From CAZKRL01 sp964555295 (lineage in GTDB: Bacteria > Bacteroidota > Bacteroidia > Flavobacteriales_D > Sanyastnellaceae), in NCBI GenBank assembly GCA_964555295.1, contig CAZKRL010000047.1, positions 1-18,325 of the forward strand: DNA of 18,325 nt, written 5' to 3'. Below, in pieces: positions 1 through 7,363 of this stretch. Every line of letters starts with the position of its first letter. Positions within the stretch are counted from its first letter, which is position 1. The notes below the pieces were generated by a model that was not told the origin of the DNA, did not search any database, and was given only the letters and a program-made list of their open reading frames with translations. A program made the translations under genes and the position numbers.

Positions 1-254
1 GAGTCATGTGAAAACTTGTACTCGTAAGTGGTATTGGCCGGAATATTTACAGTCACCGACCAAATGTTGTTGCTACCGGTGTAGGTCATTGCGTTACAAT
101 TACCGCACCAGCCGTTGAAGGTTCCATTCACCTCAGGGGTGGTGAAACCGGTAACATTCGTCATGTCTACTTGGAAAGTCACGTTCACATTTTGCGACCA
201 TCCAAATGAGATAATGAAGATTGCTACTGTTGAAAGTAATAACTTTTTCATCAT
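1..254 (-). CDS. Secreted protein with cysteine-rich CBM48/E-set-like module (N-terminal part only, cut by the window edge)
   Basis: An open frame runs off the left edge; 84 codons are visible. Two adjacent ATG codons (252-254 and 249-251) open a clear signal peptide (MMKKLLLSTVAIFIISFGWSQ). One module follows at once and shows the hallmarks also seen in the genes at 10762 and 12930: a VTFQVDM strand, PEVNGTFNGWCGNC, an IW strand and YEYKFSHD. It is therefore a third member of the same family. The fold resembles carbohydrate-binding E-set domains (CBM48/AMPK-beta type). Whether it ends in a T9SS sorting domain cannot be seen. It lies downstream of the seven-gene operon on the same strand but has its own promoter-like sequence at 297-328. 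Glycan binding is inferred. Confidence 0.85.
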   Translation of the reverse strand, partial: MMKKLLLSTVAIFIISFGWSQNVNVTFQVDMTNVTGFTTPEVNGTFNGWCGNCNAMTYTGSNNIWSVTVNIPANTTYEYKFSHD

Positions 255-296
255 TTTAATTTTGGTTAATAATATTATTTTAATAAGGTTACGACA

Positions 297-328
297 CGAA
301 AGTAATCATATTGTCCATTCTACAATAA
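297..328 (-). promoter_or_regulatory. Candidate Bacteroidota-type promoter for the left-edge module gene
   Basis: On the minus strand TTATTG (323-328) is followed after 18 bp by TACTTTCG (297-304), a 7 of 8 match to the Bacteroidota -7 consensus TAnnTTTG. The start codon lies about 43 bp further on. The same element pair with the same 18-bp spacer precedes the related gene at 10762. Predicted by eye. Confidence 0.5.
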
Positions 329-333
329 CATAA

Positions 334-349
334 TTGTAAAAAATACAAT
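334..349. promoter_or_regulatory. Candidate operator, copy 1 (TTGT-N8-ACAA)
   Basis: The sequence TTGTAAAAAATACAAT is an inverted repeat with TTGT and ACAA arms. It lies directly upstream of the -33 element of the left-edge gene. Matching 16-mers occur at 10715-10730 and 12884-12899, in front of the other two module genes. It may bind a regulator such as the Nudix protein at 12082-12825. That link is inference, and the sequence is A/T-rich, so chance is not excluded. Confidence 0.4.
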
Positions 350-395
350 AAGAGAATGAAATTTACTTTGAAGCACTGAAAATGAGGACCTTAGA

Positions 396-1226
396 TTAGA
401 GTGGGGTGTAATTAAACGCTCTTATTACCACTTCGTGCGGGGTCTTATTGTTGGGTCCTGGGTATTGATAAGGCAAACACCATAAGTTGATTCTGACGTT
501 GGTGTGAGATCCCGGCTTGGGTATGATTACATAGTCAGAAGTATTACCTCCGTCAATTTTTCTTCTGGGTGGATGATTGAGGTCGAAATTCCAGGTTGTT
601 AATGGAGCACCTGTGGCCTGTGGGCCTGCATAGCTTTTCCATTCAATCAGTTCAGGACTCCATTTGAATTGATGCGTAGTAACTCCTGATAGCTTCAGCG
701 GATCGAACAAAACTTCTTTGGTCCTCTCGGGATAGTATGCACCAAAACTGACCGGTTGCACAGAATACGTAAGTGGCTGGTTAGACGCCGTATCTCCCCA
801 TTTTGAGAATTCAATGTCGACCTCGCTATTGGCATCTGAAAAGAATGTACTGTCATCCCATGTAAATAAACCAAATACAACATTCTCAGCAAAGCTCATG
901 GGATCTGCTTGCACGGTGAAGGTATAGGTTCCGTATCCACAGGTGTCTCTTCCTACCACCTCACTCGAATACCAGATACCATCATGTTCAGCTATATGAA
1001 GGTGCAGCCAACCATACTCATCTACCCATACGTCGTTGTAGTAATTCGAGAAGTAATTGGGACCCGGACCAACAGGTTGCTCACTGCTCTTTACATCCCA
1101 TGTGCGACCTGCGAATTTCACAACACTGCCTACACGCCCTATGGCCTGTTCCGGCTCTGATTGCTTGCAGGACACTAGCATCCACATCAAAGCAAGGCTA
1201 AATGAAAAGTGAATTAGTCGAGCCAT
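396..1226 (-). CDS. GH16-like glucanase lipoprotein (concanavalin A-like fold)
   Basis: This 276-residue protein has a lipoprotein signal with lipobox LVSC (Cys20), so it is probably anchored in a membrane, perhaps at the cell surface. Residues 135-139 read EVDIE, the ExDxE form of the GH16 catalytic motif; the two glutamates would be nucleophile and acid/base. Around it are FGLFTWDDS and EFSKWGD, typical of a beta-jelly-roll strand. The length is close to a single GH16 domain. It is the last gene of the operon; its ATG overlaps the end of the GH3 gene by 13 bp, implying translational coupling. It likely cuts beta-glucan internally or binds it. The sequence is distant from the laminarinase-type GH16 at 16982, so activity and linkage specificity are uncertain, and a non-catalytic lectin role cannot be excluded. 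Confidence 0.75.
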   Translation of the reverse strand: MARLIHFSFSLALMWMLVSCKQSEPEQAIGRVGSVVKFAGRTWDVKSSEQPVGPGPNYFSNYYNDVWVDEYGWLHLHIAEHDGIWYSSEVVGRDTCGYGTYTFTVQADPMSFAENVVFGLFTWDDSTFFSDANSEVDIEFSKWGDTASNQPLTYSVQPVSFGAYYPERTKEVLFDPLKLSGVTTHQFKWSPELIEWKSYAGPQATGAPLTTWNFDLNHPPRRKIDGGNTSDYVIIPKPGSHTNVRINLWCLPYQYPGPNNKTPHEVVIRAFNYTPL

Positions 1227-3484
1227 TGTATTTCCTTTTTTTCTGAACCTATGATGATATCAAATTTTCCAGCTTCATGTATCCATTGGCTGTTGTTACC
1301 TACGAAGGAAAAATCTTTCTTCGTTAAACGAAAAACAATTTCTCTACTTTCACCGGCCTTTAGTGATACACGATTGTATGCCTTTAACTTCCTAACACTG
1401 GGAGTTACCGAGGCCACATGATCACGGGTGTAAATCATTACTACTTCATCTTGCTCTCGTTTGCCTTTGTTGGCAATAGGTATTTTTATCTCTACTACGT
1501 TGTCTCCTGAGTAACTGGAGGCATTCGTTGAAATGGCGCCGTATTGTATCTCTGAATAGCCCAGACCAAATCCAAAGGGCCATTCGGGCTGATAGGCATT
1601 GAGACCAAATTTGGTATCCAATGCTTCTGAATTTTTATGATCGTAGGTAATCAACGTGTGCTCATGTGCGGGATACGTAAAAGGCAACCGACCTGATGGC
1701 GAGATGGTTCCTGAAAGTATATCGTAGAGAGCATCGGCACCCATGGTACCGGGTTCATAAGCCATAAGAATTGCATCGCACAATGGCGCAATGTCATGAA
1801 TGATCAAGGGCCGATTCTCTACCAGAATCAGTATGATCTTCTTGCCCTTACCCGCACAGTATTTTACTAGGTCAGCTTGCCCTGTTGAAATGGTGAGCGC
1901 ATCTATATCGCCTGGTTTTTCAGTGGACGGATTTTCCCCCAAACAAATAATAATGGTACTACATTGCTGAATGGCTTCGTTCAGACCTTTATCAGGAGCG
2001 AAAAGCGTTTCGGTGGATGCGACAGGATAATGGGTGATATTGTTCTTCCATGATTTTTGGAAAGCAGTGTAAATGGTATTTTGCTTTGGATCTTCGTATT
2101 TGTTGTCGGTGCCTTGCCATGTTCTTGACCATGCTCCGTTCAGCAGTAGGGTGTTGTGGGCCGCCGGTCCTGTGATAAGCAATTTCTCTTCGCCCGTGAG
2201 AGGCAGGGCATTGGCTGTGTTCTTGAGCAAGGTGATACTCTTTCGGGCCGTTTCCAACGCAACCGCCCGATGTTCCTGGCATCCAACTAACGTGTAGGCT
2301 GATTTGTAACGCAGTTGGTTATCACCAAATAAACCCAAACGCTTTTTCATGGTTAGAATTCTTCTTACCGAATCATTGATTCGAGCCACACTAATTTTTT
2401 TCTCATTCACCAGCTCGAGGAGATATCGAGCAAATTCAAAATCGTTGGGCACCATGCATAAGTCTATTCCCGCAGTAACGGCAAGCAGCACTGAACTTTT
2501 CATGTCCTCAGAAACGCGATGTATTTGATGGAGTTTGGATACATCTTCCCAATCGGTTACCGCAACACCATCAAATGCAAGCTCCTGACGCAATAGCTGT
2601 GTGAGTATCGCCGGATTGGCATGCACTGGAATTCCATTGATCTCGCCGCTATTGATCATTACAGACAATGCTCCGGCTGCAATGGCCGCTTGAAATGAAG
2701 GCAGATAAATTTCTCTTAATTCAATATCCGATATGATGGCAGGTGTTCTGTCTTTTCCGGTGCGCGCCGCGCTGTAGCCGAGAAAGTGCTTCATGCATGC
2801 AGCTACATGTGTTTTATCGATATATCCTTCCTTCAGGTAGTTTCCTTGATAGCCGCTAATACATGCAGCGCCCATTCTTGAGCACACGTAGGAGTCTTCA
2901 CCATAGGTCTCGAAAAAGCGCGACCACAGCGGGTTTCTTGCCACGTCGAGTACCGGCGAGAAATTCCATGGAATACCGGCGGCTCTTGTTTCGATAGCAG
3001 TGATCTCTGCTCCGCGTCTTACAAAGTTTTCATCGAAGGTAGCTGCTTGTGCGAGCGGCTGCGGAAAAAGTACCGAACCCATGATATAATTGGCTCCATG
3101 AATGGCATCTATGCCGTAAAGCACGGGAATGCGTGGCCGCTTATTTTTTTTCGCAACATCATCAACACAATTATGAATGGGAGTAATGATCTTTTCCCAA
3201 TGTTCCGGTGTATATGCATGTCCACCACAATTCAATATGGAGCCCACGTGCCATTGTTCTATAGCGGTCTGGAGTTTTGATGTCTCGATGTGATGGGGTT
3301 CTACCAGGTTGTATATGTTTCCTTCACAGATTACATCCAGATTGATTTGGGTCATTTGTCCTACCTTCTCTTCCAACGTCATTGAGTTAAGGAGGCTTTC
3401 GATATCCACGTTGCTCTGTGCATGCCCGCAGATACACGCAAGTGTTAATACAGCACCAAGGGTATTACGAATCCAATTATTCAT
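1214..3484 (-). CDS. GH3 beta-glucosidase (BglX-like), exported
   Basis: The 756-residue product begins with a signal peptide (about residues 1-23, ending GHAQS), so it probably acts in the periplasm. Family signatures include MTLEEKVGQM (35-44), FSPVLDVARNPLWSRFFETYGED (175-197), KHF (232-234) and the nucleophile region AVTDWEDV with Asp311. A C-terminal alpha/beta sandwich follows (about 400-610), then WPFGFGLGYSEI and a fibronectin type III-like domain (about 640-756). Length and architecture are those of complete BglX-type GH3 enzymes, which release glucose from the non-reducing end of beta-glucosides. In this operon it would finish oligosaccharides made by the GH16 and GH-A enzymes. The ATG overlaps the upstream stop codon in an ATGA junction (4 bp). 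Exact linkage preference cannot be read from the sequence. Confidence 0.95.
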   Translation of the reverse strand: MNNWIRNTLGAVLTLACICGHAQSNVDIESLLNSMTLEEKVGQMTQINLDVICEGNIYNLVEPHHIETSKLQTAIEQWHVGSILNCGGHAYTPEHWEKIITPIHNCVDDVAKKNKRPRIPVLYGIDAIHGANYIMGSVLFPQPLAQAATFDENFVRRGAEITAIETRAAGIPWNFSPVLDVARNPLWSRFFETYGEDSYVCSRMGAACISGYQGNYLKEGYIDKTHVAACMKHFLGYSAARTGKDRTPAIISDIELREIYLPSFQAAIAAGALSVMINSGEINGIPVHANPAILTQLLRQELAFDGVAVTDWEDVSKLHQIHRVSEDMKSSVLLAVTAGIDLCMVPNDFEFARYLLELVNEKKISVARINDSVRRILTMKKRLGLFGDNQLRYKSAYTLVGCQEHRAVALETARKSITLLKNTANALPLTGEEKLLITGPAAHNTLLLNGAWSRTWQGTDNKYEDPKQNTIYTAFQKSWKNNITHYPVASTETLFAPDKGLNEAIQQCSTIIICLGENPSTEKPGDIDALTISTGQADLVKYCAGKGKKIILILVENRPLIIHDIAPLCDAILMAYEPGTMGADALYDILSGTISPSGRLPFTYPAHEHTLITYDHKNSEALDTKFGLNAYQPEWPFGFGLGYSEIQYGAISTNASSYSGDNVVEIKIPIANKGKREQDEVVMIYTRDHVASVTPSVRKLKAYNRVSLKAGESREIVFRLTKKDFSFVGNNSQWIHEAGKFDIIIGSEKKEIQWLD

Positions 3485-4653
3485 TTGATTTCGAGTTGAA
3501 TATTCTCAATATTGATCTTGCCCCAAAGAGCAGGGTTTTCATGGAAGCCTTCTTGCATGTATGAATTCCAGCGCTTCTGATTTACCCGGCTCTGGGTATT
3601 TCCCGCTTCATCGATGGCCCACTCAAATCCATAGTTTCCACCGGTCCAGGGCTGAACACCGAGCTCTTTCCATGAAATGGAACATTGCACGTGCACTATG
3701 CCTGTCTGCTCTTGAACGGATAATTTGCCGCTGAGTTTTTTATTACGCGACCAATCCCAAATCTCTGGTTTTCGCGCAAGTGATATTCCAATATGTCGGT
3801 CACTCTCGTACAAAAAAGGTCTTGAAGCAGATACGGTGGCATCTGTCGAAAACGCAATTTCAAGAGCATCACCATTCCAGATGTCTTTTCCAGTTTTGTT
3901 CTGCTGGAAGGGCGTTGCATCATTTATGTGCGCTTGAATGTGCAGTGAATCATTATCGAATTGCAAGCTCAATTCATGGCTGCCCAAAACGGCAGCGTGA
4001 TCACCGCGTAATCTGTATGTCTTGTTTCGTGGCAGGTGATAGGGAACAATTTTAATGTGATCCATCAATACCTCACCACTGGTCTCAAATTGGAATATGA
4101 TTTGTTTGATTGAGGTAACGTCTACCGCACGTTGAATGAAGGGAAATGCGTAGAGGGGCACGTTGACCTGTGTCCATTGATCACCAATAACACCTCCTTG
4201 TATCATGGCATTGTTGAATCCTGTCCATGCTTGACCGCCGTTGAAATCCTCAAAACCCACGGCCCATGGTAGGTTTTTCATTTCCCCCTGATTACTCTTG
4301 ATGCTAAATGAAAGCGCTGCAGAATCGATACATTGCGAAAAGTCCTTGCCACTCCAACCGTTCCAGCCGATACCCATGCCCACCCAGTCACATCCACCTC
4401 CGGGCTTATTCCATCGGATAGAAAGTTGCTCGCGTTGGTTCTCAGTGTGCTGTTGAACTGTAATGCAGGATGTACTTTGCGTATACCAAATTTCTCCACA
4501 ATACCTGCCGTCGTAAATCGATGCAGCGTTCAATCCGCGCACATCATTATTCTTCGTGCCCAGCTCTTCCTGATATAGCCCCGTTGATTTGAACTTAATA
4601 CAGCTCATGAAGAACAGCGGACTCAGTATGAAGCAGATCAATGATATTCTCAT
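3481..4653 (-). CDS. Glycan-binding lipoprotein with galactose-binding-like and CBM9-like domains
   Basis: This 390-residue protein has a short lipoprotein signal with Cys18 in FFMSC. The region at about 44-204 is rich in tryptophan (GCDWVGMGIGWNGWSGKDF; FNGGQAWTGFNN) and ends with MDHIKIVPY, as in galactose-binding-like carbohydrate modules. The region at about 212-388 resembles CBM9-type domains: SLQFDNDSLHIQAHIND, DIWNGDALEIAFS, ISWKELGV and GFEWAIDEAG. No catalytic motif is visible. It probably serves as a surface glycan-binding protein in place of SusD/SusE-type proteins. It overlaps its neighbours by 4 bp on each side (ATGA junctions), between the other lipoprotein and GH3. Domain calls are from sequence pattern only; the CBM9-like call is the firmer one. 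Confidence 0.75.
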   Translation of the reverse strand: MRISLICFILSPLFFMSCIKFKSTGLYQEELGTKNNDVRGLNAASIYDGRYCGEIWYTQSTSCITVQQHTENQREQLSIRWNKPGGGCDWVGMGIGWNGWSGKDFSQCIDSAALSFSIKSNQGEMKNLPWAVGFEDFNGGQAWTGFNNAMIQGGVIGDQWTQVNVPLYAFPFIQRAVDVTSIKQIIFQFETSGEVLMDHIKIVPYHLPRNKTYRLRGDHAAVLGSHELSLQFDNDSLHIQAHINDATPFQQNKTGKDIWNGDALEIAFSTDATVSASRPFLYESDRHIGISLARKPEIWDWSRNKKLSGKLSVQEQTGIVHVQCSISWKELGVQPWTGGNYGFEWAIDEAGNTQSRVNQKRWNSYMQEGFHENPALWGKINIENIQLEIK

Positions 4654-5636
4654 GGAATCAGCGGCTGACCTTCAGTGAATATTAAATTATCGACCAGGCA
4701 TTTTGAATACCCCGAGGAGGGATTCGCCAAATAGAGAATTGACACTTGCATGAGTTTATCCGGCTCATGCAATCCGTTTCCAATAGCTCCACCGGGAGCC
4801 CCATTGATCAGCGTTGCGAGATCAGAATATCTGTAGTGATAATGTTTCCAGCCATCGGCGTCAGGACGTATTTCTACCGAAAACATATCCTCTGCGTTGT
4901 TGCTATAAACGCCATCTCCATTGTCATCCTCTCTAAACTGAAGTAGCACAATCCCATTGGTAATGTCTTGCGGCTTGTATAAGAAGGTATTGAAATACAC
5001 TTCATTCGGATTTGAATTCAGAGGGAAATGAGGAGCGCCATACGCAGAGGCGGGCATGTCAATCATGCCAATCAACCAATCCCAAGAAACCTCACCCGCC
5101 ATATCGTAATAACGATTGCCTTGCGCGGCCTGCACATCATCTGAAACTACAAACGACATGTTCGCACCGGTTTGGGCGAATACAACCCACGAAGAATTTA
5201 AACCGCCTTCGAAGTCGGCCAACATAAAACCTTGCTGTGGTTTTACTGATGACAAATAAATGGAGTCTCGCAACGTGTCAGGTTGATTCTTAATCGTCAG
5301 TTCAACATAGCAATTTTCTTCCTGAAACATCGGCAGAACGGTAGCTGATCCGTTCCACTCTATCTGAGGATTGATGCTAAAACCGCTCGTAACATACTGG
5401 CCGCCCGAGTTGGCTCCGGTCAATGTAATTGTCCAATTGACATTTTTATTGAATGCGGCCGAAATCAATGCAGTCTCGCCTGCACCTGCATGAAGGCTGT
5501 CGGTTGAAATAGTGAGTGATTGAAGAATTTCAAAGGGGCCGTATTGATCTTCGAGCGAGGGTCCCTCAAATTCATCATCGGGTTTGCACGATGAAAATAT
5601 CAAGGCGCTCAGGAGAATGACATAGAAATATTTCAT
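4650..5636 (-). CDS. Putative surface glycan-binding lipoprotein
   Basis: The start chosen is the ATG at 5634-5636. It gives a 328-residue lipoprotein (MKYFYVILLSALIFSSC, Cys17) and sits 2 bp after the upstream stop. An ATG 33 bp further up would put charged residues before the signal and overlap the upstream gene by 31 bp. After a short acidic linker comes an immunoglobulin/IPT-like strand-rich region (about 38-130; WTITLTGANSGGQY), as in SusE/SGBP N-termini. The C-terminal beta-sandwich (about 137-322) starts FMLADFEGGLNSSW and ends CLVDNLIF, a galactose-binding-like pattern. It carries an acidic loop, EDDNGDGVYSNNAED (236-250), that could bind calcium. I recognise no named family. Operon position between the porins and the CBM9-like lipoprotein suggests oligosaccharide capture at the outer membrane. 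Confidence 0.7.
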   Translation of the reverse strand: MKYFYVILLSALIFSSCKPDDEFEGPSLEDQYGPFEILQSLTISTDSLHAGAGETALISAAFNKNVNWTITLTGANSGGQYVTSGFSINPQIEWNGSATVLPMFQEENCYVELTIKNQPDTLRDSIYLSSVKPQQGFMLADFEGGLNSSWVVFAQTGANMSFVVSDDVQAAQGNRYYDMAGEVSWDWLIGMIDMPASAYGAPHFPLNSNPNEVYFNTFLYKPQDITNGIVLLQFREDDNGDGVYSNNAEDMFSVEIRPDADGWKHYHYRYSDLATLINGAPGGAIGNGLHEPDKLMQVSILYLANPSSGYSKCLVDNLIFTEGQPLIP

Positions 5637-5638
5637 GT

Positions 5639-7363
5639 TCAAAATTCTAATTGATACAGTAGCATCCATTGTGATATCGTGTATGAATTATTGATGGTCA
5701 GTTTATTGTTGTAATAGAATTTCTGATAATTGATGGTCAGAAAAGCTTTCTTGCTGAAATTGTATTTGATTCCAGAGGCCCACATCTCTTGAGTTAGGTC
5801 AAATGATTCTTCTTCAAATGCGATGATGTTTTCTTGATTGTCGCTGATGGATAGAAAATCAAAACCCTTGGTGTTCGAGGTGATCCATCCGGCGGTGATA
5901 CTCCAGTTTTTAAAAACTTCTATCTCCGCACCTGCCGAAATGCTTTGGTTTTTGAGACTCACATTGCGCACGGTTTCGGGTGATGGCCGTTTACAATCAT
6001 CCTGCCGAGCCATAATGGTAAGTGAAATGATTCTGTCATTTTGCTGAACGAGTGTGGCTATGTTCAAGTTGAATGTGGCTTGTAATCTGTTGAATTGCCT
6101 CAATTGCGTTGTTCCTTCTCCGCGGATTTCACTTCCGTCGTAGTAGGTAATCTCCAACTTGCCGCGCCCTTTGGTGTCAGAGTATTGAGCGGTCGCATGG
6201 TAACCGGCGCGGTTGGGAGTTGCATCACCGTAGGGTGTAATGAAATCAAATGGCTTTGCAACAGGCATAAGACTCGTCTGCAGTTGTGTTGTGCAGAGAT
6301 CACTTTCTCGCGTGAGATCCATCATGGAAATATCTCTTACATGTTGGTCATTACCAATTCTTGATAATCCCGCGAGCTGTCCGTTGTATTGAATTCTCTT
6401 GGTCTGTGCACCTGGACTGCGAAAATCGGGTGTTACATAGTGCCATTTGCCGGAGATGCTGAGCCCAGTGGATTTGTGCAGGACTTTCAATGAGAGGTCC
6501 ATAAACTGTCCGTTCCGCACTCTGAACTCTGGCGCATGTATGTACTTGCGTGAAGATTTACCAGCTTCACCGTGCAATGCGAGGTTCCATTCAGAGAGAT
6601 CGTTTTTAATGTCCGCTGTAATGGTGCTTACAGGCAAACTCAAAAAGGTATTATTTCGGGAGGTTCCTTTGATGTCGAAAATTTCAGAGTGATGTATGCC
6701 AAGGGCAATACGTTTGCTTTGCAGTATTTCCATGGTGGCGCCGGAGAAAATTCGGTCGTTGGTTTGCCCAAAGTCGGAGGTCTTAATGCGTGTGGCAACA
6801 CCTTTGAGGTTGATTTGCTGAATGAAAGAAGGAAATGCGATGGCACATTCAGCCGCTGCACCTTGCTGTCTCCAGCTGTTGTCGTTGTTGTAGAATTTAT
6901 CGTAGTTCACCACATCCATCTGCCGCTTGAGCACATCGGGCATAATCGCAAAGAATTCCTGGTTGTTATTATAAAGGGTGTAAGGTGTCATTTTATAGTT
7001 GATGTCACCCAGTTGGTATTTGAAAATATCTGCAGCTACTCCTTTGATGTATAGTTGACGAACATCGAAGCTTACGCCGGAGCCCCAAAAACCGCCGTAA
7101 TCATTCCGCACCCTGATGACCGCCTGAATTTCTGTGTTTTTCGACGGACGTATATGCGCCCCGAGATCTGCAAGCACATTGCCGCTGTGGCTGAGCACGG
7201 TTGTGGTGGTGTCTTCTTCGAAATGGTTCTTGAAGCGATCTGAATAAAACTGTGAACGGGCATGTCCCGTGAAGGAAACTTTAGGCGGTTCTTGCTGTCC
7301 AGCGAGCCGAATGGTCATTGCCATTGCAAGAATCACCGGGAATATAATAGTCCAATTTCTCAT
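5639..7363 (-). CDS. Outer-membrane beta-barrel protein (second of two)
   Basis: The 574-residue protein has a signal peptide (about 1-22, ending LAGQQ). It is almost entirely alternating amphipathic strands with aromatic girdle residues and ends in phenylalanine (WMLLYQLEF), as expected for a BAM-inserted barrel. The early segment VSFTGHARSQFYSDRF, followed by GNVLADLGAHIRPSKNTEIQAVIRVRNDYGGF, resembles porins that begin directly with barrel strands. There is no TonB plug domain or TonB box, and its size is well below the roughly 1000 residues of SusC. The ATG shares one base with the stop codon of the upstream barrel gene (TAATG). I do not recognise a named family. A role in oligosaccharide passage or in surface assembly with the lipoproteins is inferred from context. 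Confidence 0.75.
   Translation of the reverse strand: MRNWTIIFPVILAMAMTIRLAGQQEPPKVSFTGHARSQFYSDRFKNHFEEDTTTTVLSHSGNVLADLGAHIRPSKNTEIQAVIRVRNDYGGFWGSGVSFDVRQLYIKGVAADIFKYQLGDINYKMTPYTLYNNNQEFFAIMPDVLKRQMDVVNYDKFYNNDNSWRQQGAAAECAIAFPSFIQQINLKGVATRIKTSDFGQTNDRIFSGATMEILQSKRIALGIHHSEIFDIKGTSRNNTFLSLPVSTITADIKNDLSEWNLALHGEAGKSSRKYIHAPEFRVRNGQFMDLSLKVLHKSTGLSISGKWHYVTPDFRSPGAQTKRIQYNGQLAGLSRIGNDQHVRDISMMDLTRESDLCTTQLQTSLMPVAKPFDFITPYGDATPNRAGYHATAQYSDTKGRGKLEITYYDGSEIRGEGTTQLRQFNRLQATFNLNIATLVQQNDRIISLTIMARQDDCKRPSPETVRNVSLKNQSISAGAEIEVFKNWSITAGWITSNTKGFDFLSISDNQENIIAFEEESFDLTQEMWASGIKYNFSKKAFLTINYQKFYYNNKLTINNSYTISQWMLLYQLEF

Noticed and set aside
334..349. TTGTA-loop-TACAA as a terminator for the operon ending at 396
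   Set aside because: The stem is only five weak pairs with no G/C core. The motif is better explained as an operator shared with two other promoters.
5637..5669. Longer start for the lipoprotein gene at 4650
   Set aside because: It overlaps the upstream gene by 31 bp and puts MDATVSIRILN ahead of the lipoprotein signal, which is unlikely.
6572..7054. 160-residue open frame on the plus strand
   Set aside because: It is antisense to the second beta-barrel gene, has no recognisable domain or signal, and the minus-strand frame is clearly the coding one.
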